64,000 bases of DNA, taken from the NCBI GenBank assembly GCA_012744435.1, contig JAAYCA010000036.1:20646-84645 (forward strand), in the 5' to 3' direction. Shown here piece after piece: positions 38,549-47,151 of the stretch. The stretch comes from Bacteroidales bacterium (GTDB taxonomy: Bacteria > Bacteroidota > Bacteroidia > Bacteroidales > UBA932). Under the pieces are notes generated by a model. That model saw only the letters and a list, made by a program, of their open reading frames with translations. It was not told where the DNA came from and did no database searches. A program made the position numbers and the translations under genes. Position 1 is the stretch's first letter. Every line of letters starts with the position of its first letter.

Positions 38549-40761
38549 GACGCGATCTCACATAGGAATTTGAGCCGGACCAGCCGCACTTCGTTCTCGT
38601 AGTAATCCGGTCCGAGCGCGTCGATGGCCGCCTGGATGTTGTCCGAAGTAGCCTCCTCCTTGAAATAACGGTAGATCTCCTCGACGATGTCCTCGTCCAG
38701 CCGCTCCTCGATGTAGTAGTCCAGATTGAGCTTGGTGCCGCTGGACACGATGGCTTCGATCTCACCGAGCAGCTCCTCCAGGTCCATGCCACGTGCCTCC
38801 GCAATGTCCTCCAGGGACATGCGGCGGTCGATGCTCTGGATGATCGCCACCTTGGCCGCCGACTTGTTGGGCGTCGATTTCACGACAAAGTCGTCCGGCC
38901 GCTCGATCTCGTTCTCCTCGACGTATTTCTTGATCAGCCTGATAAACTCTTCGCCGAACTTGCGGGCCTTGCCCTCGCCCACCCCCTGGCAATTCTTCAG
39001 CTCCTCGAAGGTCTCCGGATACAGGATGGACATGTCCTCCAGGGCCGGATCGCCGAAGATGATCCAGGGCTGGAGCTTGAGCCGCTTGGAAAGATCCTTG
39101 CGCAGATCCTTGAGCATGGCGAGCAGGATGGGATCGCCCGCACCGCCGCCCGCCTTCATGGCGACCGCCGCGGCCGCCGCCTCCTCGTCGTCGTCGTCGT
39201 CGTCACCGCTGCCGGCAAACACACGGTCCTCCACCAGACGCAGCTCCCATGGCTCCGCGAGGAAACGTTCGCCAAGCTCCGTGACATGGATCAGGCCATA
39301 GGTCTCGATCTCCTTGACCAGCAGATGGGCGATCAGGCCCTGGTGGATGACGGTGCACCAGAACTTCTCCGAATGAGACTTGCCGGCGCCGAAGAACGGC
39401 AGTTCATCGTGCTTGTAGGATTTGATGAGCGAATTGGACACCCCGGCAAGGATGTTGGCCAGGTGGTCCAGTTTGAAGTGCTCTGGCAGTGCCTTCACGA
39501 GCTTCAGCACGAGCTTCATCTCCTCCCGCCCGTCAAAGGTGGGCTTGGGGCGGAGACAGTTGTCGCAGCACTGGCAGTTGTCCTCCGTATAATCTTCTCC
39601 GAAATAGTTGAGCAGGAGCTTCCGGCGGCACTGGCTCGACTCGGCGTATGCCAGCACCTCGGAGAGCAGCTGGCGGCTGATCTCCTGTTCGGCGACGGGC
39701 TTGCCCTGCATGAACTTCTCCAGCTTCTGGATGTCCTTGTAGCTATAGTATGCGATGCAGAGGCCTTCCTGGCCGTCCCGGCCGGCGCGGCCGGTCTCCT
39801 GGTAGTAACTCTCGATGCTCTTGGGGATGTCGTAATGGATCACGAAGCGGATGTCCGGCTTGTCGATCCCCATCCCGAACGCAATCGTGGCCACGATCAC
39901 CTGCACCTCTTCCATCAGGAACCTGTCCTGGTTCTCCGCACGCACCTTCGCATCCAGGCCGGCGTGGTAAGGCAGCGCCTTGATGCCGTTGATGCACAGC
40001 AGCTCCGCCATCTCCTCCACCTTCTTGCGGCTGAGGCAGTAGATGATGCCGGACTTGCCGGCATGCTGGCGGATGAACTTGATGAGGTCCTTCTCGGGAT
40101 CCACCTTGTCGCGGATCTCATAGTAGAGATTGGGACGGTTGAAGGAGGACTTGAACACCGCCGCGTCCGGGATGCCCAGGTTCTTGAGGATGTCGCTCTG
40201 CACCTTGGGCGTCGCCGTGGCCGTAAGCGCGATGATGGGCGCGCGGCCGATCTGGTCCACCAGGGTCCGGATCCGGCGGTATTCCGGCCGGAAGTCGTGT
40301 CCCCACTCGGAAATGCAGTGCGCCTCGTCCACGGCAAAGAAGGAGATCCTGACCTCCCGCAGCAGCGAGATGTTCTCCTCTTTGGTCAGGGATTCCGGAG
40401 CCACATACAGCAGCTTGGTCTGACCGGACAGCAGGTCCTCGCGCACCTCGTCGATCTGCTGGCGCGAGAGCGACGAGTTGAGAAAATGGGCGATGCTCTC
40501 CGAGCCGGTCACGAAACCGCGCAGCAGGTCCACCTGGTTCTTCATCAGGGCGATCAGCGGGGAGATGATGATCGCGGTCCCCTCCATCACCAGAGCCGGC
40601 AGCTGATAGCACAGCGACTTGCCGCCTGCGGTGGGCATCAGGACAAAGGCGTCACCCCCTCCAATCAGGTGTGAGATGATCTTCTCCTGGTCCGCCTTGA
40701 AGGCATCATAGCCGAAGAACTCCTTGAGAGTCTTGTGTATCAGTGCCGAATCGGGTGTCAT
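38545..40761 (-). CDS. recQ: ATP-dependent DNA helicase RecQ
   Basis: 738 residues. Motif I MPTAGGKSLCYQLPAL, motif II FAVDEAHCISEWGHDFRPEYRR, motif V-VI VATIAFGMGIDKPDIRFVIHYDIPKSIESYYQETGRAGRDG. The RQC zinc site is CRRKLLLNYFGEDYTEDNCQCCDNC. Between RQC and HRDC is an acidic then alanine stretch (GSGDDDDDDEEAAAAAVAMKAGGGAGD) encoded partly by a GAC/GTC triplet run. HRDC-like helices follow (LKNCQGVGEGKARKFGEEFIRLI) and an extra C-terminal helical region ends the protein. It unwinds DNA 3' to 5' in recombinational repair. Seven nt from DUF1015 upstream. Confidence 0.95.
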   Translation of the reverse strand: MTPDSALIHKTLKEFFGYDAFKADQEKIISHLIGGGDAFVLMPTAGGKSLCYQLPALVMEGTAIIISPLIALMKNQVDLLRGFVTGSESIAHFLNSSLSRQQIDEVREDLLSGQTKLLYVAPESLTKEENISLLREVRISFFAVDEAHCISEWGHDFRPEYRRIRTLVDQIGRAPIIALTATATPKVQSDILKNLGIPDAAVFKSSFNRPNLYYEIRDKVDPEKDLIKFIRQHAGKSGIIYCLSRKKVEEMAELLCINGIKALPYHAGLDAKVRAENQDRFLMEEVQVIVATIAFGMGIDKPDIRFVIHYDIPKSIESYYQETGRAGRDGQEGLCIAYYSYKDIQKLEKFMQGKPVAEQEISRQLLSEVLAYAESSQCRRKLLLNYFGEDYTEDNCQCCDNCLRPKPTFDGREEMKLVLKLVKALPEHFKLDHLANILAGVSNSLIKSYKHDELPFFGAGKSHSEKFWCTVIHQGLIAHLLVKEIETYGLIHVTELGERFLAEPWELRLVEDRVFAGSGDDDDDDEEAAAAAVAMKAGGGAGDPILLAMLKDLRKDLSKRLKLQPWIIFGDPALEDMSILYPETFEELKNCQGVGEGKARKFGEEFIRLIKKYVEENEIERPDDFVVKSTPNKSAAKVAIIQSIDRRMSLEDIAEARGMDLEELLGEIEAIVSSGTKLNLDYYIEERLDEDIVEEIYRYFKEEATSDNIQAAIDALGPDYYENEVRLVRLKFLCEIAS

Positions 40762-40768
40762 GTGCGGA

Positions 40769-42010
40769 TTAGTCTAAGGTATGAATGGCAAGTCCGGAAC
40801 GCAGCTTGGGCTCGAACCAGGTCGTCTTGGGCAGCATGATATTGCCGGTGTCGGCAATGTTGATCAGCTGCTGCATGCTGACCGGGTAGAGCGCGAAAGC
40901 GACTTTCATCTCGCCGGAATCGACGCGGCGGGACAGTTCACCCAGGCCGCGGATACCGCCGACGAAGTCGATGCGGTTGGATGTTCGGAGATCCTTGATG
41001 CCCAGGATCCTGTCGAGCACCAGGTTCGAGAGGATCGTCACGTCGAGTACGCCGATCGGATCGCTGTCGTCATAGCGGCCCGGCTTGGCCGTAAGGCTGT
41101 ACCAGATGCCGTCGAAATACATCGAGAAGTTGTGGAGGCTGCACGGATGAAAGATCTCCGCACCCTTCCTTTCCACGATGAAGTCTTCCCCGAGGGCCTT
41201 GAAGAATTCCTCCGGGTCCATGCCGTTCAGGTCCTTCACCACGCGGTTGTAGTCGATGATCTTGAGCTGGCTCTCCGGGAAACATACCGCCATGAAGAAG
41301 TTGTACTCCTCGTCGCCGGTGTGCGCCGGGTTCTGCGCACGTTTCTCCGCGCCCACGCGGGCGGCCGCTGCCGTGCGGTGGTGGCCGTCGGCCACGTAGA
41401 AGGCATCCACATCCTTCGTGAAAATCTCCGTAATGCGGGCGTTGACGGCGTCATCGCCGATCACCCAGAAGGTATGCGTGAAATCGTTCTCGTCGATGAA
41501 GCGGTACTCCGGCTTGCCGGCGGCCGTCTCCGCGATGATGCCGCCGAGCTCGGCGTTGTCCTTGAAGGCGAAGAAGACGGGCTCGATGTTGGCATTCTGG
41601 ATGCGGACGTGGATCATGCGGTCGTCCTCCTTGTCCTTGCGGGTCAGCTCATGCTTCTTGATGATGCCGGCGGCGTAGTCGTCCGTGTGGGCGCAGAGCA
41701 CGATGCCGTACTGCGTGCGCTCGCCCATGGTCTGGGCATAGACGTAGTATTTCTCCTTGTCCTCGCGGACCAGCCAGCCGTTGCGCTGCCAGGTCTTGAA
41801 ATTCTCGACGGCGCGGTCGTAGGTGCGCTGTTCATGCTCCCCGGCGATCGGATCGAAGTCGATTTCGGGCTTGGTGATGTGAAGCAGGGACTTTTCTCCG
41901 GCCATCTTCCGGGCCTCTTCAGAGTTCAGGACATCGTAGGGCGGGGCGGCTACCTGCGTCACGATGTCTTTGGGCGGCCGCAAGGCCGCGAAAGGTTTGA
42001 CTCGTACCAT
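40769..42010 (-). CDS. DUF1015 family protein
   Basis: 413 residues. The family signature is complete: MVRVKPFAALRPPKDIVTQVAAPPYDVLNSEEARKMA at the N-terminus and FYVADGHHRTAAAARVGAEKRAQNP in the middle. The DGHHR motif resembles the nucleotide-handling motif of ParB-like serine kinases (SerK), so a small-molecule phosphotransfer role is possible but unproven. It lies next to serA-serC, an association I recall in other Bacteroidota and some Thermotogae, though here a terminator (42065-42102) separates it from serA. First gene of DUF1015-recQ-dnaG-metG. A -7-like TAGTTTTG (minus, 42026-42019) is 8 nt upstream of the ATG. Confidence 0.85.
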   Translation of the reverse strand: MVRVKPFAALRPPKDIVTQVAAPPYDVLNSEEARKMAGEKSLLHITKPEIDFDPIAGEHEQRTYDRAVENFKTWQRNGWLVREDKEKYYVYAQTMGERTQYGIVLCAHTDDYAAGIIKKHELTRKDKEDDRMIHVRIQNANIEPVFFAFKDNAELGGIIAETAAGKPEYRFIDENDFTHTFWVIGDDAVNARITEIFTKDVDAFYVADGHHRTAAAARVGAEKRAQNPAHTGDEEYNFFMAVCFPESQLKIIDYNRVVKDLNGMDPEEFFKALGEDFIVERKGAEIFHPCSLHNFSMYFDGIWYSLTAKPGRYDDSDPIGVLDVTILSNLVLDRILGIKDLRTSNRIDFVGGIRGLGELSRRVDSGEMKVAFALYPVSMQQLINIADTGNIMLPKTTWFEPKLRSGLAIHTLD

Positions 42011-42064
42011 ATTTCAATCAAAACTATATTCGAAGATACTGATTATTTATCAAACCTCCAAAAG

Positions 42065-42102
42065 AAAAAAAGGACGGAAAGCGATGTCCCGCTTCCCGTC
42101 CT
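42065..42102 (-). terminator. Intrinsic terminator after serA
   Basis: Minus strand AGGACGGGAAGCGGGACATCGCTTTCCGTCCT, then TTTTTTCTTT. The AGGACGG/CCGTCCT and AAGCG/CGCTT arms form one stem. Confidence 0.9.
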
Positions 42103-42120
42103 GAGGTATCCGGCAGCAGC

Positions 42121-43041
42121 CTATTTGTTCAGCTGGAACTTCGTGCAGCCTTCCTTGAAATAGGCGACGATCTGGCGGGCGGCGGCGAGACCGGCGTTGA
42201 CGTTGGCCTCGGACGTCTGGGCGCCCATCTTCTTGGGGGTGGCGAAAACGCGCAGGCCGAACTGCTCCTGCAGGGCGGCGAGGCTGTCGGGGGCCACGTC
42301 GGCGGCGTACTTGAGGTCCGGCCGCTCGGCAAGCGCCCGGGCCAAGCCCGCTTCGTCGACTACCTCCTTGCGGGCGGTATTGACGAGGGTCGCGCCCTTG
42401 GGCATCTTCATCATCAGGTCATAGCCGATGCTGCCGACGGTCTGGGGCGTGGCGGGGATGTGCAGGGAGACATAATCGCTCCCGGCATACAGTTCATCGA
42501 GGGTCTCGACGGGCTCGGCGCCGCCGGCGCGGATCTGCTCCGGGGTCAGGAACGGGTCGAGGGCCTTGACTTTCATGCCGAGGGCCGCAGCCTTGGCGCC
42601 GACCAGGCGACCGACGTTGCCGAAGGCCTGGATGCCGAGGGTCTTGCCCTCGATCTCGGAACCGGTGGCGGGAGTGAACTGCGTACGGGCCATGAAAATC
42701 ATCATGGCGACGGCCAGCTCGGCCACGGCGTTGGAATTCTGTCCCGGCGTGTTCATTGCAACGACACCGTGCGCCGTGCATGCGGGCAGGTCGAGGTTGT
42801 CGAAACCGGCTCCGGCGCGCACGACGATCTTGAGCTTGGGTGCGGCGGCGACCACCTCCGCGGTGACCTTGTCCGAACGGACGATCAGGGCGTCGGCGTC
42901 GGCCACGGCAGCGACCAGGTCGGCCTGGTCGGCATATTTCTCCAGCAGGGCGAGTTCGTAGCCCGCTTCTTCGACGATCTTGCGGATCCCAGCGACCGCT
43001 ACGGCCGCAAAGGGTTTCTGGGTGGCAACGAGAACTTTCAT
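42121..43041 (-). CDS. serA: D-3-phosphoglycerate dehydrogenase, short lysine-type
   Basis: 306 residues with no ACT/ASB regulatory domain. NAD-binding GIQAFGNVGRLVGAKAAALGM; VVRAGAGFDNLDLPACTAHGVVAMNTPGQNSNAVAELAVAMMI; catalytic Arg region LVNTARKEVVDE. Where most family members have the His of TPHxG, this one reads FATPKKMGAQT, with lysines at about 270-271. Such lysine-type (type IIIK) enzymes are known from Entamoeba and Bacteroidota. It starts serine synthesis by oxidising 3-phosphoglycerate. It is 6 nt after serC and is followed by a terminator. The lack of ACT implies no classic serine feedback site. Confidence 0.95.
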   Translation of the reverse strand: MKVLVATQKPFAAVAVAGIRKIVEEAGYELALLEKYADQADLVAAVADADALIVRSDKVTAEVVAAAPKLKIVVRAGAGFDNLDLPACTAHGVVAMNTPGQNSNAVAELAVAMMIFMARTQFTPATGSEIEGKTLGIQAFGNVGRLVGAKAAALGMKVKALDPFLTPEQIRAGGAEPVETLDELYAGSDYVSLHIPATPQTVGSIGYDLMMKMPKGATLVNTARKEVVDEAGLARALAERPDLKYAADVAPDSLAALQEQFGLRVFATPKKMGAQTSEANVNAGLAAARQIVAYFKEGCTKFQLNK

Positions 43042-43047
43042 GATTCC

Positions 43048-44121
43048 CTAGGCATGAAGTTTCTCGAATTCCTGCATCGCGGCGACGAGGGCGTCCACGT
43101 CCTCCTGCGTGCAGGCGTTGTACAGCGAGGCGCGGAAGCCGCCCACGGAGCGGTGTCCCTTGATGCCGACCATGTCGCGCCCGGTAGCGAACTTCATGAA
43201 TTCGTCCTGAAGGTCCTCGCGGCCCGGCGCCATCACGAAGCAGACGTTCATGATGGAGCGGTCCTCCTTGGCGGCCGTGCCGATGAAGAGGCTGTTGCGG
43301 TCGATCTCGGCATAGAGCGTCTCCGCCTTCTTGACATCGATCGCATGCATGGCGTCAATGCCGCCGAGGCCCTTGAGCCACTTCAGCGTCTCGTTCATCA
43401 CATAGATGGAGACGACTGGCGGGGTATTGAACATCGACAGTTTGTCCACGTGCGTGCGGTAGTCGAGCATCGTGGGAAGGTGGCGGCTGACCTTGCCGAG
43501 CGCGTCCACCTTGACGATGGCGAAAGCGACGCCGGCGGGGCCGGCATTCTTCTGCGCGCCGCCGTAGATCAGGTTGTACTTGCTCACGTCCACCCGGCGG
43601 CTGAGGATGTCGGAGGACATGTCCGCGATGAGCGGCACGGGGCTGTCAATGTCCTCGCGGATCTCGGTACCGTAGATCGTATTGTTCGTGGTGATATGGA
43701 AGTAATCCACGTCTTTCGGGATCACGTAGCCCTTCGGGATATAAGAATAGTTCTTGTCGGCGGAGCTGGCCACGGCGAAGGCCTCGCCCACGCCCTGAGC
43801 CTCCTTGAGGGCCTTCTTGGCCCAGACGCCCGTTTCCAGATAAGCCGCTTTCTTCTCCAGGAAGTTCATCGACGACATCAGGAACTGGAGGCTGGCGCCA
43901 CCGCCCAGGAAGACGACTTCGTAACCTTCTGGGATGCACAGCAGCTCTTTCCAGAGCGCGCGGCACTCGTCCATCACTTCATCCCAACCCTTGGTGCGGT
44001 GGGAAATGGAAAGCAGGGACACTCCGGTCCCCTTGAAGTCCCGGAGGGCTTCGATGGTGTTGTCGATGGCCACCTGCGGGAGCAGGCAAGGCCCGGCATT
44101 GAAGACATGTTTTTTGCCCAT
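43048..44121 (-). CDS. serC: Phosphoserine aminotransferase
   Basis: 357 residues starting [46 protein letters not shown], the SerC opening. The PLP lysine is in [20 protein letters not shown] (about 195). [20 protein letters not shown] and [28 protein letters not shown] are typical. It transaminates 3-phosphohydroxypyruvate with glutamate. The next gene in the same operon is serA; a phosphoserine phosphatase (serB) is not seen anywhere in the window. Confidence 0.97.
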   Translation of the reverse strand: MGKKHVFNAGPCLLPQVAIDNTIEALRDFKGTGVSLLSISHRTKGWDEVMDECRALWKELLCIPEGYEVVFLGGGASLQFLMSSMNFLEKKAAYLETGVWAKKALKEAQGVGEAFAVASSADKNYSYIPKGYVIPKDVDYFHITTNNTIYGTEIREDIDSPVPLIADMSSDILSRRVDVSKYNLIYGGAQKNAGPAGVAFAIVKVDALGKVSRHLPTMLDYRTHVDKLSMFNTPPVVSIYVMNETLKWLKGLGGIDAMHAIDVKKAETLYAEIDRNSLFIGTAAKEDRSIMNVCFVMAPGREDLQDEFMKFATGRDMVGIKGHRSVGGFRASLYNACTQEDVDALVAAMQEFEKLHA

Positions 44122-44137
44122 AATAGCGTTTAAAATT

Positions 44138-44734
44138 TTAGCCTATAAATATACCTATTTTTTTTGTACGTTCCAAAAAGTCCCGCTCAGCCGAAAGACG
44201 CACCCGGACATCCAGCGTACACTCCGCCAGGAAGGACTGGTTCCGCTGGGGAAGATCCATGTCCTTGGCCAGTTTCATCACCGCCGGAAGCACGTCGTAA
44301 GGGAAGCGCAGACTGTACCAGCGCCCGGCCACCTTCTCAACCACGCGTGCGCTCGCGAGCGCGTCGGCGGTGGAAGTCTTGTATGCCCGGATCAGCCCCG
44401 GAATGCCGAGCTTGATGCCGCCGAAATAACGGACCACGGCCACCAGGACATCACTCAGGCCCGCGGAATCGATCTGTCCGAGGATGGGGCGGCCGGCCGA
44501 GCCGGACGGTTCTCCGTCGTCATTGGCCCGCCAGGGCTCTCCGTCCAGGCCGATCCGATAGGCATAGCAGTGGTGTCTGGCGTCGTGATACTCTTTCTTG
44601 AGTTTCTGTACGATCTCCTTCACCTCCGCCTCGCTTTCAACAGGATACGCAAAGGCGATGAAACGGCTCCCGTTATCCTTGAAAAGGCCTTCGGCGGTCT
44701 CAGCGATGCTTTTGTATGTATCTTTTGTGGCCAT
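44138..44734 (-). CDS. YigZ/IMPACT family protein
   Basis: ATG at 44734 ([38 protein letters not shown]) gives 198 residues; the track start adds 14 improbable residues. The UPF0029 motifs [15 protein letters not shown] and [41 protein letters not shown] are unmistakable. Family members are small two-domain proteins related to the yeast/mammal IMPACT regulator of translation control; the bacterial role is not established. It lies 16 nt upstream of serC in the same direction, and is divergent from the acidic pRiA4b-like gene by 40 nt. Confidence 0.92.
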   Translation of the reverse strand: MATKDTYKSIAETAEGLFKDNGSRFIAFAYPVESEAEVKEIVQKLKKEYHDARHHCYAYRIGLDGEPWRANDDGEPSGSAGRPILGQIDSAGLSDVLVAVVRYFGGIKLGIPGLIRAYKTSTADALASARVVEKVAGRWYSLRFPYDVLPAVMKLAKDMDLPQRNQSFLAECTLDVRVRLSAERDFLERTKKIGIFIG

Positions 44735-44774
44735 CGGCGAATCAAAATTAGTGAATAATTCATATCTTCGCAAC

Positions 44775-45329
44775 ATGAACTACAGATACAGGGTCACGCT
44801 ATCCGGCATCAAAGGCTTTTTCCGGGTCTATCTCGTCAATGGCGAGAATTCGCTCTATACGTTCCACAAGCAGCTTCGTGCGGACCTCGAATTCCCGATG
44901 GACCAGCCCATCCTCTTCAAGGCGTTGGACGCGGACGGCGGAGTCGTCGCGCGCTATGCCCTGATGGATATCGGCTTCGGCGCCGTGGACCAGGTGTCCG
45001 TCGCCGCCACGGTCAAGGCCGGCGTCGCCAGTTTCGTGTATTTCTATGACATCGCCTCCAAGAAGAGCGTGATCATCACCCTCGAGGGCGAGACCCCCGA
45101 GGTCACCGCCTCCCCGAAACTCCTCGAATCCAAGGGCCCCATCCCTCTGGAGTTCGAAAACGGCTACGTCGCCTTCGAGGACCTGCCCGAAGAGCGCCGG
45201 CGCCTGCCCGGCGAAGCGCGCCAGGGCGAGGATGACGAAGACGACGAAGACTTCGACGACGAAGATGACGAGGATGAGGAGGACGAAGAGAAGGAAGAAG
45301 AAGATCTCCTCTACGACGAGAATGAATAA
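44775..45329 (+). CDS. pRiA4b ORF-3-like protein with hyperacidic tail
   Basis: ATG at 44775 gives 184 residues; the track start (44598) lies inside the divergent YigZ-family gene. The first 135 residues (YRYRVTLSGIKGFFRVYLVNGENSLYTFHKQLRADLEFPMDQPILFKALD...DQVSVAATVKAGVASFVYFYDIASKKSVIITLEG) resemble the plasmid pRiA4b ORF-3/IS1096 TnpR-passenger domain, a small beta-rich fold of unknown function. The last 35 residues are almost all Asp and Glu (EDDEDDEDFDDEDDEDEEDEEKEEED). No transposase or inverted repeat is nearby, so it is not treated as mobile. A TATCTTCG element is 4 nt before the ATG. A bidirectional terminator follows. Confidence 0.75.
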   Translation: MNYRYRVTLSGIKGFFRVYLVNGENSLYTFHKQLRADLEFPMDQPILFKALDADGGVVARYALMDIGFGAVDQVSVAATVKAGVASFVYFYDIASKKSVIITLEGETPEVTASPKLLESKGPIPLEFENGYVAFEDLPEERRRLPGEARQGEDDEDDEDFDDEDDEDEEDEEKEEEDLLYDENE

Positions 45330-45332
45330 GCA

Positions 45333-45366
45333 ACAGGAAAGCCACCCGCCCGGGTGGCTTTCCTGT
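45333..45366. terminator. Bidirectional terminator
   Basis: ACAGGAAAGCCACCCG CC CGGGTGGCTTTCCTGT: a perfect 16-bp stem between the convergent acidic-protein gene and the FKBP gene; the outer arms supply A/T-rich tracts on both strands. Confidence 0.85.
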
Positions 45367-45394
45367 TACAATCCCGATCTGGTCGGGAATGGCG

Positions 45395-46159
45395 TTACTT
45401 CTTCTCCGCAGCGGGAGCGGGCTCCACGTACGGATTGATCGAATCCAGCTGGACGTTGAAGATCAGCGTGGAGTTGGGGCCGATGGCCTGGTTGCCCTGC
45501 TCGCCATAAGCAAGATCGGCCGGGATGTACAGCTCCACCTCGCCGCCTTCACCGACAAGCTGCAGGCCCTCGGCCCAACCGGGGATCACGCCGTTCAGCG
45601 TAAGACGGATCGGCTCCTGCTCGGCGGGAACCTCGTCAAAGACGGTCCCGTCCAGAAGCGAGCCCTTGTAGCGCACCCACACGGTGTCCTGCGGACCCGG
45701 TTTCGTTTCGCTGCCCGGCTTGATGATCTTGTACTGAAGGCCGGATGCCGTCTCGAGGACGCCTTCCTTCTTGGCATTGGCCGCAAGGAAATCTTCACCC
45801 TTCTTCCTGTTCGCCTGGGCCACACCGGCCTGGCGCTTCTCAAGATAGTTGTTGAACAGGTCGTTCATCTCGTTCGGGTCGATCTTGAACTGCTTGGTGA
45901 AATCGGGATCCTGCATATTGCCCGTGGAGTACACGAAGTCCTTGAGGCCCTTGATGATCTGACCATAGTTGAGGCCGGTGCCGAAGTCATATCCCTTGAT
46001 GAAGCTGCCGAAGTTGATGCCGAGCAGGTAGCTGACGGAATCGACCTGGGAGCGGGAAGGCTGGAATTCTTTGGGGATCGCATCCCCGGCCGGCTTGCCC
46101 GTGCAAGCCGCCAATGAAAGTCCGATGATCAGGACTGCCAATAATCTGTTTGCTTTCAT
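45395..46159 (-). CDS. FKBP-type peptidyl-prolyl isomerase lipoprotein
   Basis: 254 residues. MKANRLLAVLIIGLSLAACTGK has a lipobox Cys19. A helical dimerisation region (about 30-130, MNDLFNNYLEKRQAGVAQANRKKGEDFLAANAKKEG) precedes the FKBP domain: VWVRYKGSLLDGTVFDEVPAEQEPIRLTLNGVIPGWAEGLQLVGEGGEVELYIPADLAYGEQG. This is the Mip/FkpA layout. It isomerises X-Pro bonds and assists folding of envelope proteins. It lies 25 nt beyond the ROK kinase stop codon region and is transcribed in the same direction as its upstream neighbours' strand. Confidence 0.93.
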   Translation of the reverse strand: MKANRLLAVLIIGLSLAACTGKPAGDAIPKEFQPSRSQVDSVSYLLGINFGSFIKGYDFGTGLNYGQIIKGLKDFVYSTGNMQDPDFTKQFKIDPNEMNDLFNNYLEKRQAGVAQANRKKGEDFLAANAKKEGVLETASGLQYKIIKPGSETKPGPQDTVWVRYKGSLLDGTVFDEVPAEQEPIRLTLNGVIPGWAEGLQLVGEGGEVELYIPADLAYGEQGNQAIGPNSTLIFNVQLDSINPYVEPAPAAEKK

Positions 46160-46184
46160 AATTTATCAATAATTAACCTTGTTT

Positions 46185-47150
46185 CTAGAGTTCCCACGCC
46201 AGGGCGGAGGCGCCGAGGATGGCGGCATCCGACTCCTTGAGCTGGGAGAATACGATCTTGACCTTGCCCTTCCAGATCTTGAGGACGTTGTCGTTCATCG
46301 CCTTGAGCATCGGCTCATAGAGGAACTCCTTGGCCCGGGCGAGACCGCCGAAGAGCACGATGGCCTCCGGGGCGCTGAACGCGATGAAATCCGCGAAGCT
46401 GCGGCCCAGAAGCGTTCCCGTGTAGTCGAAGAGCCTGAGCGAGAAGTTGTCGCCCTGCTTGGCGGCGTCGTAAATGTCCTTGGAAGTAATGTTCTCGATC
46501 TCGCGGAGCGGGGTCGGCTGGCCGGACGCCTCGAGCCATTCACGGGCCGTGCGGGCGATGCCGATGGCGGAGCAATAAGCTTCCAGGCACCCCGTCTTGC
46601 CGCAGCCGCACAGACGTCCGTTCTGGCGCATCACGCTGGTGTGGCCAAGTTCGCCGGCAAAGCCGTCGTGGCCGTAGAGGACCTTGCCGTCCACCACGAT
46701 GCCGCTGCCGACACCGGTGCCGAGGGTAATCATGATGAAATTCTTCATGCCGCGGGCCGCGCCATAGGTCATCTCACCCACAGCCGCCGCATTGGCGTCG
46801 TTGGTCAGGGAAACGGGCATGCCGCCTACGGCCTCCGAGAGCATCTTGGCGAGGAAGACGGACTTGTCCGCCGCCCAGGCGAGGTTCGGTGCGAAGGCGA
46901 CTTCGCCCGTGTAATAGTTGCCGTTCGGCACACCCACGCCGATGCCGCGGATCGCCTCCGGGGTTTTGCCCGCCTGATTGATGCAGGTCTTGACGGCCTC
47001 CGCCAGGGCGGCCACATAGGCGTCTGCATCCGAGCCGAAGGTGTCGGTGCGGATGATGGTCTGCGCGAGGACGTCCCCGCGGGCGTCCATGACGCCGAGT
47101 TTGGAGGTCTGGCCTCCGATGTCGATACCGACTACGTATTGTTTTTCCAT
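46185..47150 (-). CDS. ROK-family sugar kinase (glucokinase-like)
   Basis: ATG at 47150 gives 321 residues; the track uses TTG at 47159. The phosphate motif is VVGIDIGGQTSKLGVMD, ATP region ITLGTGVGSGIVVDGKVLYG, catalytic Asp in SLTNDANAAAVGEM, and the ROK zinc motif LCGCGKTGCLEAYCS with GELGHTSV before it. It phosphorylates a hexose, most likely glucose, in the cytoplasm. It begins 1 nt after the stop of the GluP/FucP-type transporter, so uptake and phosphorylation are coupled. Confidence 0.92.
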   Translation of the reverse strand: MEKQYVVGIDIGGQTSKLGVMDARGDVLAQTIIRTDTFGSDADAYVAALAEAVKTCINQAGKTPEAIRGIGVGVPNGNYYTGEVAFAPNLAWAADKSVFLAKMLSEAVGGMPVSLTNDANAAAVGEMTYGAARGMKNFIMITLGTGVGSGIVVDGKVLYGHDGFAGELGHTSVMRQNGRLCGCGKTGCLEAYCSAIGIARTAREWLEASGQPTPLREIENITSKDIYDAAKQGDNFSLRLFDYTGTLLGRSFADFIAFSAPEAIVLFGGLARAKEFLYEPMLKAMNDNVLKIWKGKVKIVFSQLKESDAAILGASALAWEL

Positions 47151-47151
47151 A

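Noticed and set aside
44775-45329. Gene as part of an insertion sequence
   Set aside because: IS1096-passenger similarity only; no transposase, inverted repeats or target duplication nearby.
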